Source: Massariosphaeria phaeospora
Lineage: Eukaryota > Ascomycota > Dothideomycetes > Pleosporales
NCBI GenBank assembly: GCA_011032825.1
Contig: JAADJZ010000004.1
Coordinates: forward strand, 1 to 64,000
DNA length: 64,000 nt
Reading direction: 5' to 3'
Part shown: piece after piece, positions 32,647 to 43,829 of the stretch
Layout of the letters: every line of letters starts with the position of its first letter
Numbering within the stretch: position 1 is the first letter of the stretch
The notes under the pieces: model-generated
Seen by the model: the letters and a program-made list of their open reading frames with translations, nothing else
The model's database searches: none
Told to the model about the DNA's origin: nothing
Position numbers and translations under genes: made by a program

Positions 32647-33510
32647 ATGTCGTCCATGAGAAATGCCGTCGCCCGGCGGAACCACAAAGAACGGGCACAG
32701 CCCCTGGAGCGAGAGCGCAAATGGGGTCTCTTGGAGAAACGGAAGGTTAGCACCACAATTCTACGCATAGTTTCTCTGCCAATGCTAACGTAATTCTAGG
32801 ACTACAAGCTGCGCGCAGCCGATCACAAGGAGAAGAAGAAGCGCATAAAGCTCCTGAAGCAGAAAGCCGCCGACCGCAATCCTGATGAGTTCTCATTCAA
32901 AATGATAAATTCGCAGGTCGATTCGAGGGGACGGAAGGTTGCAGATCGGGGCAATCAGGCTCTGAGCATAGACGTGGTTAAATTGCTCAAGACGCAAGAC
33001 TCCGGATACATACGGACGATGTTGCAGATGCTCAGGAAAGAGCGCGAGGAGTTGGAGCAGATGCTGGTGTTAGGAAAGGACGACGTTCGAGCGTTGAAGG
33101 ACGGCGAACATGGCAAAAAGGGCACTCATAGGGTGTATGTGGGGGACGTGGAGGAGCAAAACAAGTTCAGCGCCGACGAGTGGATTGGCAAGGGCGGGGA
33201 GCGGCCGGACGAGCAAGCCACCGAGGAGGTCGATGAAGATGAAGAGGTAGAGAAAACACCACCCAAGAAACTGTCGAAGAAGCAGCAAGATGCCAGATTG
33301 CTCGCGGAGAAAGAAAAGAGGAATCTGACACGTAAGCGGCAGCGGACGCAGGAAAGGGCAGCGGCTCACTTGGAGAATATTAAAGCACGGGAGCGGGAGC
33401 TCGTGGCGGTGGAGGAAGAGCTGGAGAAGCAGCGAGCGAAGATGAACAACACCGTCGGCGGCGTAAACAAGAACGGCGTCAAGTTCAAGGTTCGGGAGCG
33501 GAAGCGATGA
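32647..33510 (+). CDS. UTP11: U3 snoRNP component Utp11
   Basis: A small-subunit processome protein needed for 18S rRNA maturation in the nucleolus. Exon 1 (32647-32745) reads MSSMRNAVARRNHKERAQPL and WGLLEKRK. A 54-bp intron (32746-32799, donor GTTAGC, branch GCTAAC) follows, then exon 2 (32800-33510) reads DYKLRAADHKEKKKRIKLLK, RNPDEFSFKM, and ends in a Lys/Arg/Glu-rich coiled coil. Total 269 residues, close to the yeast and human proteins (about 250). The highly conserved N-terminus fixes the start. It converges on the SDR gene with a 128-bp gap. Confidence 0.95.
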
Positions 33511-33638
33511 ACAGTTGAAGATGCGCAATCACGTCAAAAGAGGCACAAGCATCGTACTCGGCCAGTAGTCTGCATGGCCGGACGGTATTTCATCAGCGAT
33601 ATCATACACAAATGACAACAACGAACGTTCAATGAAGC

Positions 33639-34427
33639 CTATAGCCTAGCCGGCATCCGCATACCACCATCCAGCCTTATGATTGTCCCATTCAGCATCA
33701 CATTCTCAATACAATCCTTCACCGTCCTGGCAAACTCCTCCGGCTGCCCCGCCCGCTTCGGGAACTCCATAGCATTAGCCAAGCTCTGCTTGACCTTGCT
33801 GCCCATCAGTTTCGTCATATTCGAGTCAAACACAGACGGCGCTATCGTAACCGCCCTAATCCCGTATCTCGAAAGGTCTCTCGCGAGCGGCAGCGTCAGA
33901 GAAGCCACAGCGCCCTTGCTCGCCGCATATGCAACCTGCCCCATCTGCCCGTCAAACGCCGCAGAACTCGCAACCATGATTATAACTCCCCGCTCTCCGT
34001 CTGGACCCGCTGGCTCTACTGTCGTCATGTACGGTAGCGCCTGCCGTATTAAATCGAGCGTGCCCCGCAGGTTGATGTTCAGCACAAAGTCGATGCTAGC
34101 AATCGGAACTGGCTCGTTTTTCTTGTCGATGATCAAGCCTGGCAGCCCCACTCCCGCACCAGTCACCACCCCTCCAATAGTCTTCCCTGTCTCCTTTATC
34201 CATGCCGTTGTGCCCTTGATAGCGTCTGCAATGGATTCGGTGTTGGACACGTCGGTCTCGAAAAATTTCGCGCGTTTTCCGAGCTCGGTGACGATTTGGG
34301 AGCCAGAGTCGCAGTTTAGGTCGAGGAGAGATACGTATGCGCCGTGGGCGTGGAGGTCGCGGGCAGTGGCTAGACCGAGGCCGGAGGCACCGCCTGAGAT
34401 TATGAAGGTTCGGTCTGCGATTTTCAT
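33639..34427 (-). CDS. Short-chain dehydrogenase, HSD10 / type-II 3-hydroxyacyl-CoA dehydrogenase-like
   Basis: 262 residues, one exon, classical SDR. The NAD-binding motif SGGASGLG is at residues 11-18, an acidic residue follows beta-2 (LLDLN), and the NNAG-equivalent is TGAG near 89-92. The catalytic triad is a serine at 154/155 (VASSAAFDG), Tyr167 and Lys171 (YAASK). Spacing and length match HSD17B10-type enzymes, which oxidise short 3-hydroxyacyl-CoAs in mitochondrial beta-oxidation and isoleucine breakdown. I see no clear mitochondrial presequence, so location and exact substrate are inferred. ATG 34427 starts directly at the first beta strand, as in the family. Confidence 0.88.
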   Translation of the reverse strand: MKIADRTFIISGGASGLGLATARDLHAHGAYVSLLDLNCDSGSQIVTELGKRAKFFETDVSNTESIADAIKGTTAWIKETGKTIGGVVTGAGVGLPGLIIDKKNEPVPIASIDFVLNINLRGTLDLIRQALPYMTTVEPAGPDGERGVIIMVASSAAFDGQMGQVAYAASKGAVASLTLPLARDLSRYGIRAVTIAPSVFDSNMTKLMGSKVKQSLANAMEFPKRAGQPEEFARTVKDCIENVMLNGTIIRLDGGMRMPARL

Positions 34428-34944
34428 GCTGGTTGGTGGTTGTATGGGTTCGAGCTCTAGATTAAGGCCGTGAAGATGCGCGTGCTCGTTGTAGAAGCCG
34501 TGGTAATTTGTTGAGTGTCAATAGCAGTAATGGATGACCCACCCTTCAGCAGTGGTCTCTGTGACAGCGTACAAAAGCGTACAAGGTACCAGGTCCCAAT
34601 CGCAGTGCAAGTGGGATGTCGGAAGAGAAACCTCAGGTGAGCTGTCCGTCATATGCAAATGACCCTCCACTAACCTCGGCACATCCGTCCGCCCATTCCA
34701 AACCTCTCCGTCCTCCTCCGTCTTCCGCTCCCACTGCTCCCAATCCGGACCCCACTCCCCATCACCATCAATCTCGACCTGCAACCACCACCGAAACGCC
34801 CAAGCTCCCGCAGCTCTCCAACTGCAGCTCCGCACGCAACCCGTCCGCCGCCATCGAACCTACAGCACACGCGCAAAGCCTCCCGAATACAACACACGGC
34901 ATACTAGAAGCACATTAGAGCGCCTCACACCACGGCCGAAAGCA
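34428..34944. promoter_or_regulatory. Divergent promoter region, SDR gene / CMC1
   Basis: 517 bp between divergent starts. Pro/His-rich open frames here on both strands are compositional. The CMC1-proximal part is rich in CACACCCACAACC-like repeats, which run into the first codons. Confidence 0.35.
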
Positions 34945-35713
34945 ATGGCCATGGCCGCACCCACAATCACACCCACAACCACACCCACAGCGACAGCGAC
35001 GCCCAGCGGCACCGGCATCCCAGGCATAAAAATGCCGTCGAATCCAACGCCGCTGTCAGCCCCTCAGGAGCAGCAGGTCCGCGACATATACTACAAGAAC
35101 GTACGCGCGAAGTGCGACGACGAGATAAAAGGTACCTCTCCACCTCCCCCTCCTCCCCTTCTTTGCTAACGCCCCCTCCCCCTCCCTAGCATTCGCCTCC
35201 TGCGCCACTACCCGCACCATAACCATGGCATGGGCGTGCCGCGCGCAGAAGCTCGCCATGAACAGCTGCATGCTAGCGTACCAAGGCCAAGACGAGCTGG
35301 ACGCCGCGCGCGCGCAGTGGTTTGCTGCGGCGGGGGAGCGGCGGCGCGAGCGCGAGGAGAGGGCGCGGAGGGTGCGCGAGGGGAAGAGGAGGCATATGGA
35401 GTGGTGGGGGCTGGATGAGGAGACGGGGTTGTTGGGGGGGAAGGGGGGGAAGGGGGTGGGGGTGCTGCGGGTGGGGGGGACTGAGAGGGGGAGGGAGAGG
35501 AAGGGAGGGGGATTGCATTGCATATGGATGGCGTTTTTATGGTTATGGGTGTTTGGGGCGGGGTGGATGGAGCATGAAGCTTCATATCCACATCTCCACA
35601 CATTGTACAAGAAGCAAGCAAACAGCACGAGCATGTCATCCATCTACGAACATGTATGCTGGGGCGATATTGTATATCATTCACGTCACGCGCTCCTCCT
35701 AGAGCTGGTATAA
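34945..35713 (+). CDS. CMC1: Cmc1-type twin CX9C protein (COX assembly)
   Basis: Two exons (34945-35131 and 35190-35713, 58-bp intron with a GCTAAC branch) give 236 residues. The splice falls inside the first Cys pair: Cys57 (CDDEIK) pairs with Cys67 (AFASC) as CX9C, and Cys79 to Cys89 (CRAQKLAMNSC) is the second CX9C. The preceding QEQQVRDIYYKNVRAKC and the following EWWGLD are typical of fungal Cmc1. Known members act in the mitochondrial intermembrane space in Cox1/complex IV assembly. The N-terminus is Thr/Pro-rich. The last 90 residues (Gly-rich, then hydrophobic) are unusual, in a G-rich stretch, and may not all be real. Confidence 0.88.
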
Positions 35714-36208
35714 GAACGCGAAAACCTGAAAAGGAAGCTCGCAGTTCAGTTCAGCTCACTTCAGTTCCCTTCAGCGTGAAATGCTCCACTCCGCTCCACT
35801 CCGCTGCGCTCCAAATGCTTTCCCTTTCCCCATTCCCCTTTCCCTCGCCCTTGACACGAGTGAGAAACAAGACAGTTCAGCGCAGCCCTGGTATACCCAA
35901 CGCCCATGCATGCAACTCCCCCGAATGAAGGACGCCCGGAACAGATCTGATATGATGTGGATCTAGTTCTTTTTTTTTCTCCGGAAAACAAACGCCTGTG
36001 GGAAAGGAAAGAACGAGAGAAAGAAAGGAAGGAAGAAAGGAAGAGAGAGACATGAGGATGGACGGATGCTGGACAAAGGCGTGCAGACTGGACTGGACCG
36101 GACTGTGGTCGCGGTTCCCAGGCTCTACTTCGAAAGTATAGCTCCGCTTGAAGCGCGAGCGAGAGAAGGCGGTGGGTGTCAGAGAGACGCCCGCTCAACA
36201 TCCCCCAC
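35714..36208. other. Convergent 3' region between CMC1 and TAF9
   Basis: 495 bp of noncoding sequence, with repeated CACTTCAGTTC/CTCCACTCCG direct motifs (about 35750-35810) and a purine tract near 36000-36050. No gene seen. Confidence 0.5.
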
Positions 36209-37108
36209 TCACCCCTCCGCCATATCCGCATCGCCCTCGCGCCTCATCCCAAACACCTCCTCGAACTCATCCTCCTCCCCATCCACATCCTCATCCTCCA
36301 TGCCCCCCATAACCGTATCCGCGCCCGGCCCACCCAGCACCGCGCCGCCGACACCACCGACCGGTCCGCCCACCAACTCCCTGTCCTCGAGATCTCCGCC
36401 CTCATCCACCTCGACGTCCTCCTCCCACGCCTCCTTGACGTCCCAGCCCACGCCCGTGAAGCAGTAGCGCTCAGGCGGCAGCCGCACGCCGTACTCGCGC
36501 TCGACGCGCGGCAGCGCCACGCGGTTGCGCTCGCCGGCCAGCTCCATCATGAACTCCTTTGGCAGCGCCGTGTTGAACTGCTGCGCGGAGCGGCTCGCGA
36601 CCGCCGTGCGCAGCGCGTTGAGCGAGATGCCGCCGCCGTCGTCGTCTTTGTCTTTGTCTTTGGTCGATGCGCCGCCGCCGCTGGCGCCCGGGGCACTGCG
36701 TTTCGCCGACGGGGCTGTCGGCAGCGGCGGCTCGTAGGCGATGGCGTCGGAGAGGATGCCCGAGCTGTAGCGGTACGCGAAGTCGAGGAGTTGCAGCGGG
36801 ACGCGCTCGCTGTAGGCGTGCACGCCCATGTTCGCGAGGATCAGGTGGACGAGGCGTGCGTCGCGGGGCCGTTTCGACAGGCCGGTGTCTTGCAGCGAGG
36901 TCGAGGGGAAGGCGGGGTTGGCGGCGAGGGTAGCGCTGGCGGCGTGGTGCTGCGTCTGGCCGTTGGTGAGGTGGGTTTGCGGTTGAGAGGGCGGGTTCGC
37001 GGGTTGGGTGGAGGGTGCGGTGGGGGGACTCGGGTTGCGGGCGCCGGTCGCGGTCGTGGGCGGTGTGGAGATGCCATTTTGCAGGTCGGCGGCTGCGGGG
37101 GATGCCAT
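36209..37108 (-). CDS. TAF9: TBP-associated factor 9 (TFIID/SAGA histone-fold subunit)
   Basis: 299 residues in one exon from ATG 37108. A Pro/Thr-rich leader (about 1-78) precedes the histone fold, which starts KRPRDARLVHLILANMGV and continues AYSERVPLQLLDFAYRY and LSDAIAYE, the hallmark of the TAF9/TAFII31 family. The fold is split by an insert rich in Gly, Asp and Lys (about residues 133-158) before ISLNALRTAVASR. The C-terminus is conserved up to LPPERYCFTGVGWDV, then acidic (VDGEEDEFEEVFG). It pairs with TAF6 in both TFIID and SAGA. It is the last intact gene before the AT-rich isochore, whose edge begins some 250-300 bp upstream of its start codon. Confidence 0.93.
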   Translation of the reverse strand: MASPAAADLQNGISTPPTTATGARNPSPPTAPSTQPANPPSQPQTHLTNGQTQHHAASATLAANPAFPSTSLQDTGLSKRPRDARLVHLILANMGVHAYSERVPLQLLDFAYRYSSGILSDAIAYEPPLPTAPSAKRSAPGASGGGASTKDKDKDDDGGGISLNALRTAVASRSAQQFNTALPKEFMMELAGERNRVALPRVEREYGVRLPPERYCFTGVGWDVKEAWEEDVEVDEGGDLEDRELVGGPVGGVGGAVLGGPGADTVMGGMEDEDVDGEEDEFEEVFGMRREGDADMAEG

Positions 37109-37408
37109 TGTTAGTATGGCGTGGGAGAGAGAAGGGTTGGGTGTGAGTTGGGGTGCAGTTTAGAGGTGGTCGGAGGTGAGGAGTCGAGCTTGAGCTTGAG
37201 CTTTGGGAAGCGGGGCTTGGCATTATGCGGCTCTGCGTAGGGCTGAAGCACGGGCTGAAGCGCTGGTGTCGGCACGCGAGCATGTGAAAGCGGCTCCTAC
37301 TCAGGCCTAAAGTTTCTCCGAAAAATCTCAAGAAATTGCCTGCGCAAAGCGCAGGCTACCTACTTTAGTGCAAATAATTAGGCTAATGCAAACACGTACT
37401 TGCAGTTA
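37109..37408 (-). promoter_or_regulatory. TAF9 promoter and isochore boundary
   Basis: The first 200 bp upstream of TAF9 have normal composition. From about 37330 the sequence turns AT-rich, and at 37409 the first Fot terminal repeat begins after a TA. Confidence 0.5.
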
Positions 37409-40155
37409 ACGTACCCCACGGGCGAGTAGGCCACTTGCGCCAAGACTCTACCAAAACTCCTCCAACAACGCGATGCCTCAACAAGAAAACTAGTTACTAG
37501 CTCTAAAAGAAGCTCGATTGCAGCTTGCGCTTTAAGCTATTGAAAAAAACGCGAATCTCTTTTAGCGACGCGCTGCAGCAATCTACAATGTACCTCAAAA
37601 CACTCTAAAGCGTTAACGCGCTAGAACTTTCTTTTAACGCAATTCTACGCTTAACTTAATAAATCTACTTAAAAAAAAAAAAGTAATTGTTTAACATGTA
37701 CTTAACTTTAACGCGCAAGAATTTCTCTTTTAGCTTGCTGCTATAGCTAATATAGCCAATTCTTTGCGCGCTAAGCGTTATCTAGGCTATGTTAGCGTAA
37801 ATTAGCCTAGTACGTTCGTTAAGCGCTAACTTAAGCTTAATGTTAAGTTTAATTGCAAGTATAACTACAAGAAAGTTTTATGCAAGAATTTTAAAGTTAT
37901 TTAAAAGTAGTTTAAGCTTGTAAAGAACATAAAAGCGAAGTATAGTATCTAAAATAAAAACACTTAACGTATTAGATTACCGAGCTAGCTAGATTACCAA
38001 GCTAGCTAGATTACCAAGCTAGCTAGATTACCAAGCTAGCTACTTTTTCTTAGCACTACTAACTCTATTATCGGCCTACGATGCTTCAACTAAGCAACGC
38101 AATACTTACTAAACAAAAAAGCAAAATTAATATCGCAATCTAAGCTTATAAAGCTAGCTAATTTTAAAGTCTATAACGCGCTGCTGCATCGTTTAACGTC
38201 AATTACTAAAAACTCTCTAATTAGCTTAACAAAATCGCATTTTAACTTTAAACACAATTTAATTGCTAGAAGCTTACTGCAACTAAAGAGCAAACAACTG
38301 TTCAACATATTCTCAACTTTAATTTGCAAGAATTTGCTTTTCAGCTGTCTAAGGTAGAAAATATAGAAAATAAACTAATAGCTGCGCAGAGTAAAGAGCT
38401 AGTAGGCAAAAAATAAGCTACAAGATTTGTATCGCGTTTAGGCGAGCTTAAAATAGCTTTTAATTAAGCAAAAAACTAGTAAAGAATACAACAAAAAGAT
38501 TCTAAAGTAATTAGCGCGTAGTTTAAGCTTGTTAAGAATACTAAAGCTAAGTACAGTATCTACGAAAATAACGTGCACAACTTCAATAAAACTAGCTTCT
38601 AAATAAGCGTAATTAGGTTTATAAAAATTGTTATAAGCTTTCAAAAACGTACTCAACCTAATCTAATTTAGCTAAGCAATCGAAAGTAGGTAATAGTTAT
38701 CTAGAGCATTTGCGCCGTAGAGTACGCGATCTTGCTATTTATTATTTACAAAAAGCGCGTTTATATTTTAGCATAGTACAAGAAAAATTCTATACCTAGC
38801 AATTAGAAGCTTTTAGTTTTTACAAATAGCTAAACAAACAACGCTTTTAGTTTTAAGTAGTTAAAGCATTTTAACGCGCATACAAAAGCGCGTTAAGTAA
38901 AAAAGCATTAGCTGCTTATTCTAGACGGCTATAAGAGCTACTAATTTTAGAATTTCAAAAACTATTGCTTTAAGAACAAGATCTTTACGCTTTGCATGCT
39001 AGCTTATTTATTTTATATTCTCTAGCTACTAGATGTAGTTTGCTTTTTGCTGCTAAAGCTAAAGTACTCTCAACGCGTTTGGAACTTAGCGCGCTAGCGC
39101 GTTTTTTATATTAACAAAGAAAACTTTCTGCTAGCCTTTAAAAACGCGTTTTTAAAGTGTTTACAACAAAAAACTATAAAAAAGCCTTTGAGGCTTTAAA
39201 GCTAGTTTCTATTAATGCGCAAGTAGTATTTAATTGCTTTAAAGTACGGCTACGTACTTTGCTACTACTTTTCGCACTAGAAACGCTGTAGCAGTTAAAG
39301 ACTTCAAGCAATACGCTTGAATTTGAATTGCAATCAAAGCTTATTACTACTAAGCTTAGTTTCTTTTTATTATTTCTAAAGAATAGAGTTAACTAGCTTG
39401 TTAAAGAGTTTTACTAGATAGCCTATTAAGTTGAGCTAATGCGTAATCAAATCTCTAGCTTTGAAAAAACTATTAAAGAAGCAACAAAAAGAAAATTCCA
39501 AAAACAGAAGCGAATTTAGACAAGTAGCACAATAGAGTATAGTAACAAATTAGCGCAAGTAGCTACTAAAGCGTCTACAGCACTTTAGCTATCAAAGAAA
39601 GCGCGTAGTAAAAAAAGTTAAGAAAGAGCACAACTAGCTCTACGGCGCTGTAAAAACTATAGTAATACAAAACACAATGCTCAAACTTACTAAAAGAATA
39701 CAAAAGAAGTTTCTAAATCTAGAGCTAGCACGACGTACGCAAGTTTCTTGTTCAATAGCAATTAGTTTAATGTTCTTTGAAATAAGTTGGTTGTGCTAAG
39801 AAAAAGTAGCTAGCTCGGTAATCTAGCTAGCTTGGTAATCCAATACGTTACAACTTTAACAAGTTTAGCTTTATAATAAGCATAATATTAACTAAAGCAG
39901 TTGTTACAAGCTCTAAGCGCTAAAAACAGCTAAAGAGCGTTTAGCAAAGTAATTAAAAGTAAACAATAGTAATCTAAAGCGTTAACGCAACGAAGTAAGC
40001 AATTTTACTTTTTATTATCTTTTAGAGCAAGCACTACTTCTTTGCCTAGTACAAAAAAAAGAATTTACTTTAAAACTAAGTTATTGCAGTTTCTAAAAAC
40101 AGCTAGACAACAAATAAACTTAGTTTTAAGTAGTTAAAGCACTTTGATAATGTAA
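37409..40155 (+). mobile_element. Fot-type transposon H, interrupted by element A and truncated
   Basis: It starts ACGTACCCCACGGG after TA 37407-37408. The transposase remnant begins near 37472 (MPQQEN) and continues in frame after element A (LTY|YNF). It resembles element D (NATE, AILLFII, YFFA, VAVSKKS-like text) but is riddled with stops. It ends about 40155, where Copia sequence takes over, so its 3' half is missing. The terminal repeat seems to have one box rather than the usual two. Confidence 0.75.
37967..39848 (+). mobile_element. Fot/pogo transposon A nested in element H
   Basis: 1882 bp with TA at 37965-37966 and 39849-39850. The terminal repeats start ACGTATT. The left end carries four copies of the 17-bp box AGATTACCAAGCTAGCT; the right end, and both ends of sister copy B (54122-55970), carry two. 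The transposase (from ATG about 38081) is heavily RIP-mutated but keeps the same order of motifs as element C, including a C-terminal Cys/His motif. Removing the element restores Thr-Tyr-Asn in element H. Confidence 0.92.
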
Positions 40156-43100
40156 CAGTGCAACTAGAGAATAAAAAAAAAAAACTACGCTAAATTAACT
40201 GCTTAAAGTAAAGTAAGCTACATATATAAATAGTTGTACATAAGCTATTTCAACTCGTACTAAAGTAGGTTTAAGCAAGTTTAAACTATTACACTTTTCT
40301 TTAGCTGCTGTAATTAACAAAGCTAGCTAGTACTAATACTTTACTTTTGCTAGTTCTAGTATATTAACCTAAGTAATAAGTAGCTAGTAAACGTTTTTAA
40401 GTTTTAGCTACTTTACAAACTTAGCGTGTGTTTACTTTACAAGAAACTTGGTAAGTTTATTCGCAAGCATTTTCGCTATAGAGTACTACTCTACTTAGAG
40501 CTACTTATACTATACTTCTTGCTTTACTTACATTTAATAAGTGTTTACATGCTTTAGCTTTGTGTAAAGCTATTCGTTTTTTTTTAACTATTTCAACTAT
40601 TTGCTTATTATCGTAGTAAATAATTGGCTAAATTTTCGAGTTAAACTTAATGTGCTAGAAAACACGAATCTACTACTTTATTTCTCTACTCGTAGCTAAT
40701 AGAGCTATAAGCTTAGCTTTAGTAGTTAACTTTGTAACTAATTTCTACTAAGTAGTTTTTTAGTTAATAAGTATTTTATATAGCTTAAACAGATATTTAT
40801 AAAACAATTAACGAGTTTTTACATTATTAGCAAACGCTGTATTAGATACTTCGTAGAAAAGAAATTTATTTTATATATATAACAAGCTCTTAGCTATTTA
40901 CTAGCTAGCTTTAATTGCTAGATGCCTAGTTCTACATAGGTATTTTCAAACATGCTTTACTGCTAATACATGCTTCTACCTAAAGTTCTAGAAATATCGA
41001 GCTAGTACTAAGTATACTCGTGCTATATTAGGTTTAGTAAACGTTGCAATATACGCTAGCAATTTAACTAGTTGCTAATATAGCTGCGTACGCTAGTAAT
41101 TTAACTTCTTTTTAAACTAAGCTAAAAAGCTTTCTACGAGCGAAACTGCTAGATATTTCTCTTTTACTTTCAAATTCAAGTTAAATTTCTTAACTACTTT
41201 GTTATTAAATAAGTCCTAGATTAACTAGATCGTTTTAGCTAACTAGTTTTTTAAAACTCGAATACTAAAGAACTACTTAAGCTCTTTAAGCTTTTTTAGG
41301 TTGTACACAATTTCTAGCTATTTTTCGAATTAATAGTAATTATCGAGATAATCTAGATGTACTAATACTACGATATTACCAACGTAGAAAAAAACTATCA
41401 ACTTTTTGTTATTATGCAGTGCGAAATACTGTTTATACTTAAAAATAGCGAAACAAGCTTTAAAAAATTCTCGAATTAGCAAGCAATATTCGCGAGCTAT
41501 TAAGCAAAGTTTACTAGCGTATAAACAACTTTATAAAATTATTCTGCTCTATAGAAAAGTAATAGGCAACGAATGTTTTACCAAAAGTAGCGCATCTAAG
41601 TTCTCTATTAAGTATAGTAGCTTTTTAATTTTGCGCTATGCTAATTTTAGAGTATAAAAAGTATTTCGCACTGCACTAATAGTAAATAAGCAAGAAACGT
41701 TCTTAACTAGCTGTAGATTTAGCTTAATTAGCGTTTTCTTTAGGTGCTTGTACTAAAGAAAAAGCGCATTCTTTAACCTATACAAAGCTTTTTTGAGCTT
41801 AAGTAGCTCGCTAAGCTGCTTTATATACAACTCTAAAGTTTGTACATAAACTAGCGTATCTAGTAGTACGTTTAAAAACGCGTTTAGTATATTATACTAA
41901 TATGCCTTTAGCTTAAAAGCTGCAGCGAAAGCTATAAAGAATCTAAATACTTGTGCAACTAGCGTAGCTACGTACGTATCGCTTTAGTTATTCTAAAAGT
42001 TTTTTTTTACGATAAGTCGAGCTTTGTACTTGTATAGCAAGCTGTTTTTATTAAACTTATACGTAAATATTTACATTAAGAATAGTGCCTAGCTAGCAAC
42101 TTTTGCGGCTAATACAAGCTTAAAGCAGCTTATGTTTTAACATTTCTTAAACTTTTCTACTACTACTACTTTAAACTTCTTTCTATGCAAGTGCTAATCT
42201 AGATTTTTCTACTACTTTAGTAGAAGCAGTAGCTAGTTTTGGTGTAGCTAAGCTTTTTGCGGCTTTAATAGCTGCAGTGCTGTAGCAAACGCTACAAAAT
42301 ACGTGCTAAGCGTTTTTTTTTACTTTTGCTTTTTTTCTATTAGAACGTTTAACTTGCTAAGCTAGCTGCTAATTTTCTTACGCTTTAAAGCGTTGTTTAA
42401 TCGTTGATCTAGCGCTTTTGCACTAGCTAGTATAAGCTTCTAGCTTTGCGGCATATTAACTAGTTTAATTGTATCGTTTTTGCTTGTATCTAGCTTAGGC
42501 TTAAGCTTAGTTTTAAGCTTAAGCGTATTATTAGAAGTTAGCAAAGCGCAAAAAGCTTTTTTGCTTTAACTTACTTGAAATTGCTTAGGCTAGCTTAAGC
42601 TACTTCGGTTTTCCTACGCTAACTACAAAAGCATTTTAATTTTCTAATTAGTTTCTTCTAGTAGCTTTAGAATGTTTAGAGTTGTTACTACTTTCTTTAG
42701 AGCTTATTAATTTGAATAAACTAGCTCTATTCCGTTGTAGGCTATAAAAACAACGTTTCTCGTTTTTAGTACACAGCTTAATACTAGCATTTATACTCAA
42801 TAGATGTTCGTAGAGTTGCATTCAACTAGCTATCTAATTAGCGCGCGAGATTCTAGCTTTTTACTACGTTTTAGCTTGTTGTTTAGTACGTAAGCTTAAG
42901 CTTTTACAACGTTAAAGTAAGTTGCTAATAGCTTTACTCTACGTACTACTTCGTACGAAGTTTTCTATTCTAGTACTTCTACAAGCGTTTTGTTAAGCAA
43001 GTAAACTACTACTAAGTAGTACTTATTCGAAAGCTCTATTAGCCGCTGCTTATCAATTCTAATTGCTTTTGCTTAGATTACGATTATTTTTCTAGTGTAA
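40156..43100 (-). mobile_element. Copia relic (pol, minus strand), truncated
   Basis: Read on the minus strand, 42.7-43.0 kb gives an integrase C-terminal text (ESRALIRQLVGYNSTNIY type). 41.25-41.6 kb gives reverse transcriptase (FFYVGNIVVL in place of the usual YVDD, then YNLKKLKELK). 40.59-40.79 kb gives RNase H (TKAKLIALLATSREIK, YYDNKQIVEIV). No LTR was found. It is cut by element H on one side and the Gypsy element on the other. The plus-strand open frame at 41406-41657 is only its complement. Confidence 0.8.
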
Positions 43101-43111
43101 AACTGCGTCTA

Positions 43112-43332
43112 TGTAAGACTACGTCTAATCGTAAGTTTAATAACACTTAAAATAGATTAATAGTATAGTAATAAAGATAGTATATTCGTGTAAAAGAAAC
43201 GAATTGCTGTCTTAGCAGTAATTCGGTGCGAGGTACTTTTAAAGGTCTCGCAAGAAACTAGTCTAGCTCGTTATAGCTTACAGTAGCTATTAATTAAAAG
43301 AAAACAAACACATAAAGCTACTCGGCTTTACA
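43112..43332 (-). repeat. Gypsy 3' LTR (coding orientation)
   Basis: 221 bp, plus-strand ends TGTAAGACTA...GGCTTTACA. A fragment TGTAAAACTGCGTCTA just before it looks like the start of another LTR. Confidence 0.9.
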
Positions 43333-43829
43333 TTATTTTTCTCCTAAGAGCTCAAACGTTTCGTAAGCTAACTTTGTTTAAAATTCTCTAATAGAAGCTT
43401 ATATAGGCTATTGTAAAGCAGAATAGCCCTCTAGGGCTTTATACCAATGCCTCGAACTAGTGCGAACTTAGGTAAAGTTAAAGTAAAAAAGCAGTAAAGT
43501 TTTTCTTAGTAAGGCTAGCGGTAAAGTGTACTACTAGCAGAATTTAGCGGATTTTCAGCCTAGCGGCAAGTGCTGCTTATAGTTCTTTTATAGCCTGTAC
43601 TAGCTCTTTTTAACTCTTATTCTTACATCAACCTCGCCAAATTCTTGGATTTGAAAATTAGTTAACGTTAGGATAGGTAAGTTTATTTAGATTATAATAG
43701 GCTATTGTAGAGTGTTTAGTAGCTAACGATGTAACTATTAGTCTTTTTTTTGCATATCAGCTCGCGTTAGCTTTTTCTTAGCTGCTTTAATTCTTTACTA
43801 GCTAACATAAACATTACTAAAGTTAGCAA

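Noticed and set aside
35208..37331. Many long frames on both strands (Pro-, Arg-, Gly-rich)
   Set aside because: Shadows of CMC1 and TAF9 in GC-rich sequence; no start context or domains.
41406..41657. 83-codon plus-strand open frame in the AT-rich region
   Set aside because: It is the complement of the Copia reverse transcriptase on the minus strand.
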